Origin: Gloeotrichia echinulata CP02
Lineage (GTDB): Bacteria > Cyanobacteriota > Cyanobacteriia > Cyanobacteriales > Nostocaceae
Direction of reading: 5' to 3'
NCBI GenBank assembly: GCA_038087035.1
Contig: CP051187.1
Coordinates: forward strand, 4,035,001-4,099,000
DNA: 64,000 nt
Part shown: piece by piece, positions 18,201 through 25,457 of the stretch
Layout: every line of letters starts with the position of its first letter
How positions within the stretch are numbered: the first letter of the stretch is position 1
The notes under the pieces: generated by a model
Seen by the model: the letters and a program-made list of their open reading frames with translations, nothing else
The model's database searches: none
What the model was told of the DNA's origin: nothing
Program-made: the position numbers and the translations under genes

Positions 18201-18559
18201 TTGAGGGTAGATTTGGCGAAAAGGGGCAGTTATTTTTTGAAATTGATTTGATGACATCTGATGGATTAAATTTGCCTGTAGATGCGATGTTAGATACGGG
18301 TTTCACAGGCTTTTTGGCTATTAATAAACAAGATTTAGATGGACTTGACTGGGGTTACATCGGTGAGGAACCTTTGCGAACTGCTAAAGGTGAATCAAGA
18401 TTTGATATTTATTTAGGTAAGGTGATATTAAATGCACAAGAGTATGAAATTCCAGTTTATGTGGGGAATGAATTGACGGAAATTTTGTTGGGTTCAGAAT
18501 GGTTAAAAATTCTGCCTTTGGTGGTGAATTATCAGGGGGAAATATTGACGCTGGGATAG
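18197..18559 (+). CDS. Clan AA (retropepsin-like) aspartic protease
   Basis: A 120-residue single-domain aspartic protease-like protein. The catalytic motif is MLDTGFTGFLAI (Asp at about residue 32, DTGxTG form). A second hallmark is the later hydrophobic-Gly segment EILLGSEWLKIL. Proteins of this size work as homodimers in the retropepsin family. It overlaps the preceding small gene by four bases. Targets are unknown. The second genomic copy, at 19101, is truncated after about 15 residues. Confidence 0.78.
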   Translation: MIEGRFGEKGQLFFEIDLMTSDGLNLPVDAMLDTGFTGFLAINKQDLDGLDWGYIGEEPLRTAKGESRFDIYLGKVILNAQEYEIPVYVGNELTEILLGSEWLKILPLVVNYQGEILTLG

Positions 18560-18618
18560 GTGGGGTATGTTTGCAAGTACTCCCTTCGCGCTAGTGGAGG
18601 GATATCTATGACGGGCGT

Positions 18619-18724
18619 ACAGCGTTTCTCGCCCTAGTAAGGTACACCCGTAGGGGCACGGCAATGCCGTGCCCCTACACAGCGTGATACAATTTTGTAC
18701 CTCATCTGAATGGGAAGTGCTATA
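18619..18724 (-). mobile_element. MITE-like repeat, family B, copy 2 (inverted)
   Basis: The reverse complement of the element at 2994-3100, with the same ends and the same central GTAGGGG hairpin (18650-18678). It lies between the two copies of the DUF/protease pair, touching the start of the duplicated promoter region. Confidence 0.75.
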
Positions 18725-18786
18725 GCTGCATCTCGTTTTTCTTTTGTTCTAAAATCAAGTTAGGGCACTATTAATAAGTAGGGTTT

Positions 18787-19104
18787 ATGACGCAATCAAC
18801 GCCAAAACAACCCCCACGTCGGGGAAGAATCTTTCTTGATCGCACTTTACCACCCGAAGAACTGGCTAGGCGCAAGGCGGAACGGCAGATATTTCATCAG
18901 CGTTGTCGGGCAATTTTTGAGCGTGTCCGTCCCCATTTGATTGAGGAACACTATGGCTGGTATATTGCAGTGGAGCCGGATAGTGGTGATTATTTTGTGG
19001 ATGAAGATATAGAAATAGCTAGTAAACATGCACAAAATAAGCACCCAAATGCTGTACACTGTGTCTTCTGCCTCAATGAAACTGGAGCTACAGGCAGAAT
19101 ATGA
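18787..19104 (+). CDS. Small protein paired with aspartic protease (copy 2)
   Basis: A paralogue of the gene at 17883, differing mainly in residues 32-40 and near the C-terminus (DEDIEIASKHAQNKHPNAVHCVFCLNETG). The duplication includes at least 60 bases upstream (TAGGGCACTATTAATAAGTA and flanks), so both copies should be expressed alike. The partner protease is broken here: its ATG overlaps this stop codon as in copy 1, but the frame ends after 23 codons. Copy 2 is thus either a solitary partner protein or on its way to decay. Confidence 0.68.
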   Translation: MTQSTPKQPPRRGRIFLDRTLPPEELARRKAERQIFHQRCRAIFERVRPHLIEEHYGWYIAVEPDSGDYFVDEDIEIASKHAQNKHPNAVHCVFCLNETGATGRI

Positions 19105-19172
19105 TTGAGGGTAGCTTTGGGGAAAATGGGCAGCTATTTTTTGAAGAAGAGTTACGTTTAGTTTATTGGTAA
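19101..19172 (+). pseudogene. Truncated clan AA aspartic protease (copy 2)
   Basis: Begins exactly like the intact protease (MIEG.FGE.GQLFFE, 13 of 15 identical) and then diverges at about base 19146, reaching a stop at 19172. The lost part includes the catalytic DTG. The divergence point coincides with the 3' end of the minus-strand nuclease gene (19158), which marks the left junction of the defence-like operon. Confidence 0.8.
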
Positions 19173-20705
19173 GTCGCGTAAGAAATAAAAGCGATCGCTC
19201 CTCCAATTATCTCCTTTTTCTCGTCCTAGGTAGCCGGTTAAGGGCGATGATAGTTCTATAAGTAACTCGCAGACTTGATCATCAGTTTGCTTGCGGTTGT
19301 GAGTAGCATTGTAATGAGCACGAATTTCTGTAACTGTGAAACACGGATGTGTAGCTTGTGAAATTTGGTTGTCTTGTTCAGAAAGTTCTTTGACTACTTT
19401 GATAATCTGCGATCGCAGACTCATTTCTTTGTAAACTTGGTCAATATACTTTTCTACCTCGTCATCAGATTGACCAGCTTTGAGGTATTCTTTTAGCTTA
19501 AATAAGTCTATTGAATTTCTATAAATACTTTGCAGTCTGACCAATTTTTCTAGTGTTTCCGGGTTAATAATAGCCATATCTTGTATTTTTGCAGCGTCTT
19601 GAAGTTGGGTTGTAGGTTTACCAGGACCAATAATTAATTTAGTAGCTTGTTTAAATAATTCTTGATTTTTCAGGCGTAGTGTTCCCAAATTTAGTAGTTG
19701 TACAGCAGTATCATTGGGAATTTTTTTACCAGCTTTGCATTCTCCAACTAATGGATAGGGTTGTGAACAGAATACATCTACACCACCAGCACCGCCTTTG
19801 TGGAAATAATCAACTGTAAACCCTAGAAATTCAAGACTCTTGCGAACTATATTTTCAAAATCTGTACCAGCTTGATAATTAGTTTTACCCTCATCTTTTT
19901 CTATGCTGCGATCGCCCAATTTTGCAATATCATTTATCCAAGCTAAATTTGGATCTGGTTGCTTAATTAGTTTGTCACTACTCCAACCTAAAAAGACTTT
20001 GATATCGTCATCTAATTCTTTAGCGGCTGGGTTGGTGATGCTGAGGGAGGCTAAAGCGCTCTGCAATTCTTCTAATTCAGGATGCAGGGGCGGTTCTAGA
20101 TTTTCTAATTGGCGTTTGCGTTGGGCGAAGATGCGATCAGTTAATACTGGTGTTGCTTCAGAAACCCTTAATTCCTGTGGTAAATGAACAAACTCACTGT
20201 TTAAATTTACCGCAACTTCAATTGATTTAGGCAACTCATAGACTCGCACATATGCCAGAAATATATTTTTTCGTTGATTTTTTCGTTGTGCTACTATTGT
20301 CTCTAACCCTTTTTTTGTCCAAATAGTTAACTTAGATAAAGCAGCTAATAATTCAGGATTATCCAAAATTTGGCACAGTTCACACCTAGCCCATGCTTGA
20401 ATTAAAACTGTTTCATGAGCTAGTAAAGGTAATTGTAACTGTTCATTATTTGGGAACAAACTAATTTGCTGTGGTTGTAGTAAAATACCCTGACTATTTA
20501 GTTGTGAAAATGCACTTTGAGCAATAGGTAAGAAACTGGAGCGATAGTACTGCTCAACTGGTACTAAATTAATTGACGCATCTGTTGGAACAAGAGCAAA
20601 TTCTCGTCCTGGAGTAATAAATTTATTAGATAATATTGCAATTATTATTCCTTGCAATAATGCCTCAATTTCTGCTATTGGTAAACGCAATGCTATATTA
20701 ATCAT
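19158..20705 (-). CDS. PD-(D/E)XK (Mrr-like) nuclease of a three-gene operon
   Basis: A 515-residue protein. Residues about 285-370 form a restriction-endonuclease-like core: GTDFENIVRKSLEFLGF (helix with Glu), GGAGGVDVF (Asp310), then GECKAGKK (Glu322, Lys324), i.e. D-x11-E-x-K. A QLLNLGTLRLKNQ helix follows. The first 270 residues are unassigned and helical, with a short CELC. The last 60 (ATHPCFTVTEIRAHYNATHNRKQTDDQVCELLIEL) look like a winged helix. No methyltransferase is nearby, so it is not a standard restriction-modification nuclease. Only five bases separate it from the ATPase gene upstream. It likely acts as the effector of the operon; function not shown. Confidence 0.72.
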   Translation of the reverse strand: MINIALRLPIAEIEALLQGIIIAILSNKFITPGREFALVPTDASINLVPVEQYYRSSFLPIAQSAFSQLNSQGILLQPQQISLFPNNEQLQLPLLAHETVLIQAWARCELCQILDNPELLAALSKLTIWTKKGLETIVAQRKNQRKNIFLAYVRVYELPKSIEVAVNLNSEFVHLPQELRVSEATPVLTDRIFAQRKRQLENLEPPLHPELEELQSALASLSITNPAAKELDDDIKVFLGWSSDKLIKQPDPNLAWINDIAKLGDRSIEKDEGKTNYQAGTDFENIVRKSLEFLGFTVDYFHKGGAGGVDVFCSQPYPLVGECKAGKKIPNDTAVQLLNLGTLRLKNQELFKQATKLIIGPGKPTTQLQDAAKIQDMAIINPETLEKLVRLQSIYRNSIDLFKLKEYLKAGQSDDEVEKYIDQVYKEMSLRSQIIKVVKELSEQDNQISQATHPCFTVTEIRAHYNATHNRKQTDDQVCELLIELSSPLTGYLGREKGDNWRSDRFYFLRDLPIN

Positions 20706-20710
20706 ATTTA

Positions 20711-22582
20711 TTAAAATAAATCAAAGTTACTAGTATTTTCGGCACTTGCAATTTGATTTAAAATTACTGTGCTGTTATCAATTTCTTCGTTAACTGCATC
20801 TTGAGGAACTTGTCCTGATGGGTTGCTGAGAATTTCACGTATCAGATAATTATCAATTGCTATCCGCTTTTCGCGAATAAAATCTATGATCTGATCTTCG
20901 CTTAATTCATCATCTTCACGACCTTTCATGACAAAATGCAATGCTAAAAGTGGTTTGATGTCTTCAAATTTCAATAATACCCATTCACCACCCAATTTTG
21001 GGGATAACAGATCACTTAAATACTCTTGTGCTTTAGTAGCACCTTTATTAATTTGCTTAGAGCGAACTAAACAACCACGAGTTAAATCAAAATCTTTGTA
21101 GCGAATTAACCGTTTCAATGTAGCTTGGACTACTAAACCCCCAGATTCTTGCAGAACAGCTATGCCAATTTTGACATCTTTGCTATTTTCTTTGCCAACA
21201 ATTTTAAAATCCACATAGCCTCTATCAACAGCTTTTACTTGAACATCAACAACTTTTTCAACTTTCACATTTTCTATGGTTTCACCAATGACTGCACTAA
21301 ATCCTAATCGGAGTGCTTGAGCCAGAGTTGCTTTATCCTCGATGTAATCTTGTTTAGTAGTTTCTAAAGCAGCTATTTGTTGATTATAAGCAAATTCCAC
21401 AGGGTGTGTTTTTATTACTATTACTGGGTCAACATCAGGCAATTTAAAATTCTCAGCACACCATTTCAAAACTTTTCTAACTATTGGTCTTTCTTTACCT
21501 AAATCTCTTAGTTCCTGTTCATTAAACGGGTAAAGTGGATTAGGAGGTGTTAAACCATGCTCCTGATAAAAATCTTCCAGCCATCGAGAAATTAAGGCAA
21601 CAACATCATCAGAATTGAGATGTTTTAAATCAATAACCTGTTCACCTATTCTATCTACAACTGCTTCAGCATAAGGTAATTTTTTTACTTGATGTATCCA
21701 TGTTTCAGGATATATAGATGTTAGCAAAATCCCCTGTTTAATTTTGTCATATAAGTCTTTTGCCAAGAGAGCAGTAACTTGTGCTCCTGTAAATCCCGCA
21801 TCATTACATCCTAAATTTTCCATTTCATCGAAACAAACTACGATTGGCTTATAATCACTAATTAAGTCAAGAATTTGTCGTACTGTATTGAATGATTCAG
21901 CCTCTTTATCATCTGCGCTTATATTAGCTAACCCCATTGAATCAGCTTTAGTCTGTACTAGGCTATTACCAGCAAGCCATCGAATGGCAAATATTTCATA
22001 AGCTGGGTCAGGAGATAACGTCCATAAAATCGCAGTAAGAATATCAGGATTTTCGATGTCAGCCTTGATACCTAGCACCTGATCTCGCCAAACTTCAACT
22101 ACCTTGGGATTTTTAGCTAATGCACCTGGAAATTGATTTACTAGCTGTTGAGGTGTATAGTTTTTTTTGAAAGCTTCATTAACTAAGGCTGTTGCTAATT
22201 CCTGCCATTGACTAACACCTTGACTACCTAGTTGTTTGAGACTATTTGCGAGAGTGCTTAAAAATGCTGTTTTAATACGATTTAAATCATCACACTGACT
22301 CATATAAACAAATAAAGCACTACCATCAATCTGTAACTTATGGCGAATTCTGCTTATAAGATGGCTTTTACCTAGCCCTCTTTCTGCTTTAATAGTAATA
22401 CCTATAACTTGTCGCTCTTTGGTACGAACTTTCTCAATTGCTTCATAAACAGTATCAGAAGCATGAGAATTTAAAGATTGTACATCCGGAAAACTTTGTC
22501 CCCAAACATTTTGACTTCTAACTACTAAGCGTCCTTGAAAAGGGTTGCTTTTGCTGATAAGATTAATTAAATCGTTCGACAT
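20711..22582 (-). CDS. AAA-type ATPase of a three-gene operon
   Basis: A 623-residue P-loop ATPase. The entry phrase SNPFQGRLVV is followed by FPDVQSLNSHASDTVYEAIE, Walker A AERGLGKSH at residues 66-74, Walker B IVVCFDEMENLG at about 247-258, sensor-like GILLTSIYPETW and a C-terminal extension (about 400-623) with a YVDFKIVGKE...IGIAVLQESGG...LKRLIRYKDFD segment that resembles a nuclease or recognition fold without clear catalytic residues. The organisation resembles STAND/AAA regulators in phage-defence operons. Gene order on the minus strand is winged-helix-like protein, ATPase, nuclease. I do not recognise it as a named defence family. Confidence 0.72.
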   Translation of the reverse strand: MSNDLINLISKSNPFQGRLVVRSQNVWGQSFPDVQSLNSHASDTVYEAIEKVRTKERQVIGITIKAERGLGKSHLISRIRHKLQIDGSALFVYMSQCDDLNRIKTAFLSTLANSLKQLGSQGVSQWQELATALVNEAFKKNYTPQQLVNQFPGALAKNPKVVEVWRDQVLGIKADIENPDILTAILWTLSPDPAYEIFAIRWLAGNSLVQTKADSMGLANISADDKEAESFNTVRQILDLISDYKPIVVCFDEMENLGCNDAGFTGAQVTALLAKDLYDKIKQGILLTSIYPETWIHQVKKLPYAEAVVDRIGEQVIDLKHLNSDDVVALISRWLEDFYQEHGLTPPNPLYPFNEQELRDLGKERPIVRKVLKWCAENFKLPDVDPVIVIKTHPVEFAYNQQIAALETTKQDYIEDKATLAQALRLGFSAVIGETIENVKVEKVVDVQVKAVDRGYVDFKIVGKENSKDVKIGIAVLQESGGLVVQATLKRLIRYKDFDLTRGCLVRSKQINKGATKAQEYLSDLLSPKLGGEWVLLKFEDIKPLLALHFVMKGREDDELSEDQIIDFIREKRIAIDNYLIREILSNPSGQVPQDAVNEEIDNSTVILNQIASAENTSNFDLF

Positions 22583-22646
22583 ATATTTGAAGTTGTTGTG
22601 TATGAGGTATTGCAGAGAATGAGCAAAAATTACAAAAATTACTGGA

Positions 22647-23303
22647 CTAGTTTAAACGTTTTGCATAGCAACGCAGTCCACTGACTTCAGTAGTTACGGA
22701 ATCTTCAAGTTTTGTAGGATCATTATCTGGTAAACTTCCACCTTGAAGCTGCAAAATATCGTTTGCTTGCATTTCCAGCAGCCAAGCATTGAAATGTTCA
22801 CGACTAATGCGATCGCCTATTTCTCTCCTAATCCGATAAATTGGTACTAGATCATCTAGGTTGTAATTCTGATTCAGTTTGTCGTAGACTTCCAAAGCCA
22901 CAGACTTAAACTCGTCATAAGAAGCGATAGCACTCTTGCCATTCACTGGTGCAGATCTACCAACTACCGCAACATTTATCTGACAAATCCACCTCACCAG
23001 CGCATTCGCCGCCCAAGTACCAACAATCGTCCCTTCAAACTTAAACTCGCCACTTCGCAAACCCTCACCCAACACCTCTAAACCTGTGGGAGATGTGAGA
23101 GTATATCCCTTTTTAGAGATGATAATTGCACCCTGTTTCTGCAAGTCTTCAAATACGCCCTGATAATCTGCTGCTTTCTTACCCTTGGATACAATACGCT
23201 TGCTGAGTTGACCTTTCAATACTTCCTGCTGCGTTCCTCCCAAGTCCCATAAAGCCAAAAGCAGGCGAGTAGTAGTTTGTAAACTATTTTTTACCGATGC
23301 CAT
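22647..23303 (-). CDS. Winged-helix-like first protein of a three-gene operon
   Basis: A 218-residue soluble protein. Residues 1-75 read as a helix-turn-helix/winged-helix module: TTTRLLLALWDLGG....LKGQLSKRIVSKGKKAADYQGVFEDLQKQGAIIISKKGYTLTSPTG, with the wing at KKGYTLT. The C-terminal half (FDEFKSVALEVYDKLNQNYNLDDLVPIYRIRREIGDRISREHFNAWLLEMQANDILQL) looks like a second such module. It probably binds DNA or the ATPase. It precedes the ATPase by 64 bp and probably heads the operon. Start is ATG at 23303. Unknown family. Confidence 0.6.
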   Translation of the reverse strand: MASVKNSLQTTTRLLLALWDLGGTQQEVLKGQLSKRIVSKGKKAADYQGVFEDLQKQGAIIISKKGYTLTSPTGLEVLGEGLRSGEFKFEGTIVGTWAANALVRWICQINVAVVGRSAPVNGKSAIASYDEFKSVALEVYDKLNQNYNLDDLVPIYRIRREIGDRISREHFNAWLLEMQANDILQLQGGSLPDNDPTKLEDSVTTEVSGLRCYAKRLN

Positions 23304-23584
23304 AATTTGTATAGTATTTAACTCATTACTATTTTATAATAATTTTATTTTTTTTACATTGTGTACCGTAATCTTATGTAAATATTTCTTGATATTTCAT
23401 ATAAACTAGGTCTATCTACTTGGTTCTGAGAATTGATTCAACTACACACTAAATCCCAGAAAATACCCAGCCAATCTGAACAGCGATGTCTACGACAGGC
23501 TAAAGCGACGCAGTTATACAAGCTCTGCAAAAGATGAGAATTAATTCAACCTAAAAAAACTAATCAGTATCGTAGGACATACCT

Positions 23585-23719
23585 CAGATCTTGCACCTTT
23601 ACGTATAAACCATGAATCCATAAAAAATATGTGATGCATCTTACATTAAGAAAATATAGTTTTTAGTCCTCTTATAGAGGACTTAAGCTATGAGACAGGG
23701 ACTTGTAGTCCCTGGCGGA
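23585..23719 (+). mobile_element. MITE-like element, family C (right end missing)
   Basis: Matches the first 140 bp of the element at 14262-14469, including the terminal CAGATCTTGCAC and both internal hairpins. The similarity stops at CCTGGCGGA, where the long CACCCC/GGGGTG hairpin begins. It flanks the right side of the defence-like operon. Confidence 0.8.
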
Positions 23720-23726
23720 CTTTTTA

Positions 23727-23799
23727 CCCCACCCCTTAATCCCCTCCCCGCAAGCGGGGAAGGGAGGTTTTGGCTTTAGACGAAACCGGGGTGGGGTGA
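23727..23799. repeat. CACCCC...GGGGTG long hairpin repeat
   Basis: Outer arms ACCCCACCCC/GGGGTGGGGT and inner arms CCCCTCCCCGC/GCGGGGAAGGG form a two-stem foldback of about 70 bp, a type of dispersed GC-rich repeat common between cyanobacterial genes. It sits at the broken end of the family C element. Confidence 0.7.
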
Positions 23800-23892
23800 C
23801 ACTGAATATCATCATTCGCCACATTCCCCAGTTCCAACCCTGCTAATATTGGCTCAATAATTGCTTTAGTCTGTAGCCGAGAGTAGGACAGA

Positions 23893-25050
23893 TTAATTTT
23901 TAACGGAGATGACTGATTTTTGGTTTTTGACGGACCCTACTTCTTTTTCCATCATTCCCACGGAGACTGTTTGATGAAATGATGCGATCGACACCAGCTG
24001 ATTTGCGGCACAATCCCACAGGATGAATTTAAAACAATCAGGAATATCTGCTATTTCTAGTGTTTTTACATCTGCAAGTAAGTGAATATTTTGATTGTGG
24101 CAAGCTTCGAGGTTATAATTCGGAATTTTTTCAGAGAGATGATGAATATTATGATAGCCAATATCTGCCGAAAACCACTTCAAAATCGGGGGTAGCTTCA
24201 GGTAGCTGCTCCCATAAATCGCACCCCGCAAATACTCCCATCCTTCGGTTTTATGAGCGTATGAGCCATCAAAGTTGTGCTGCACAAAGAATACACAGAT
24301 GAAAATCGCCGCAGAACACGTTAACGTAATTGAGTAGACGCTAAAGAAGAACCCAAAGCCAAGCCAATAGCTGAAAAAAATCCAGCCACCGACTACGCAA
24401 ATGTTGTTAAAGAGTAGATCCCAAAACTCACCCGTTGTGTACCAATTTTTCGATTTATACGAGGAGATGATTTTGGCTAAACCTATACCCGGATCTGTCT
24501 TCAGACAAGTCAGTAGATGAACGATAAAACCATAAGTTCCCTTAATCAGTGCCAATCTTGGCTTAATCGCTAGATAGAAAAACCCACCCGGAAAAATCAT
24601 CAATGGGTGTCTTAGCAGTTCATACCGTTTCTGAGCAGATGGCGAGAGGAGAGCAAACTCATCCGTCGAGATCAATGCAGAAGGTCCGCGATACCGTTCC
24701 CAATCGCCATTGGTTTTGTGGTGATAAGCATGTCCTCTTGACCAGGGATATTGGGGAATCGCATTGATCACCCCCAGCATAAAACCTATAACCCGGTTGA
24801 CCCGATTTGAACTAAAGAGTGAATAGTGTCCGCAATCATGCATTAAAGAAAAACAACGCAGTGAAAAGAGTGTGATCAAAACCATGATCGGTGGAAGTAA
24901 CCAAAAAGAAACGGAAGCTGCTTTAATTGCCAAAACCCATAAAAGGACATAAGGAACAACTGTATTGAGGATTTGATACGCTCCCCGCAAGTCATTGCTC
25001 TTCATATAAGGAGTCAGGACGAAATCCGACTTTTTTACTGTGGCTTCCAT
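23893..25050 (-). CDS. Membrane fatty-acid desaturase (acyl-lipid, DesA-like family)
   Basis: An integral-membrane di-iron desaturase. The three histidine boxes are HDCGH (about residue 83), HAYHH (about 117) and HNIHH (about 312), with four to six hydrophobic segments in between (VPYVLLWVLAIKAASVSFWLL and others). Cyanobacterial members insert double bonds into lipid-bound acyl chains with ferredoxin as donor. The exact position (delta-12, omega-3 or a carotenoid or sphingolipid-like branch) cannot be read from the sequence. I prefer ATG at 25050 to the TTG at 25080. The C-terminus (KEVGSVKNQKSVISVKN) is not conserved in the family and may come from repeat DNA. Confidence 0.82.
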   Translation of the reverse strand: MEATVKKSDFVLTPYMKSNDLRGAYQILNTVVPYVLLWVLAIKAASVSFWLLPPIMVLITLFSLRCFSLMHDCGHYSLFSSNRVNRVIGFMLGVINAIPQYPWSRGHAYHHKTNGDWERYRGPSALISTDEFALLSPSAQKRYELLRHPLMIFPGGFFYLAIKPRLALIKGTYGFIVHLLTCLKTDPGIGLAKIISSYKSKNWYTTGEFWDLLFNNICVVGGWIFFSYWLGFGFFFSVYSITLTCSAAIFICVFFVQHNFDGSYAHKTEGWEYLRGAIYGSSYLKLPPILKWFSADIGYHNIHHLSEKIPNYNLEACHNQNIHLLADVKTLEIADIPDCFKFILWDCAANQLVSIASFHQTVSVGMMEKEVGSVKNQKSVISVKN

Positions 25051-25178
25051 TCGATTTAATAAAATTTCCTTTGTGAACAACTTACATCATAAATTAATAA
25101 CCAAGAAAAATTTGTAACAAACAAAGCCCATTTTGTGCGAGAGGCTACGCCAACTAGTCTAGACAATAGGGGATATAT

Positions 25179-25383
25179 CAATACGGTTCGGTTAAGGCTA
25201 AAAAATAAAAATGTGTAGGTTGGGTTGAGGCACGTAGACCCGAAGGGGCTTGCCGTTCGCGTAGCGTCTCCGCAGGAGAAGGCTAACCCAACATTTGCGC
25301 GGGTTTGTTGGGTTTCACTTCCCTACGGGACGCTACGCGAACGTTCAACCCAACCTACGAATATTCTTAACCGAACCGTATTG
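25179..25383 (+). mobile_element. MITE family A with perfect 10-bp target duplication (copy 1)
   Basis: A 205-bp element with termini CAATACGGTTCGGTTAAG and its complement. It is flanked by GGGGATATAT on both sides (25169-25178 and 25384-25393), a perfect 10-bp target-site duplication. The interior is a long imperfect palindrome (GTAGGTTGGGTT/AACCCAACCTAC) that carries an extra CTACGCGAACG-type insertion compared with the copy at 51564. Confidence 0.92.
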
Positions 25384-25457
25384 GGGGATATATAGCCCGT
25401 TGGTGCAGCCTCTCCATTAGAATAAGTAAAGTTTTTAACTCTACCTAAAATAAAACA

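Larger units (their letters stand above)
23304..23892. other. Intergenic region right of the defence-like operon
   Basis: AT-rich first 80 bases (probable operon promoter on the minus strand; TATAAT-like runs near 23330), then about 200 bases without recognisable content, a truncated family C element, and a long GC-rich hairpin. No gene. Confidence 0.6.
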
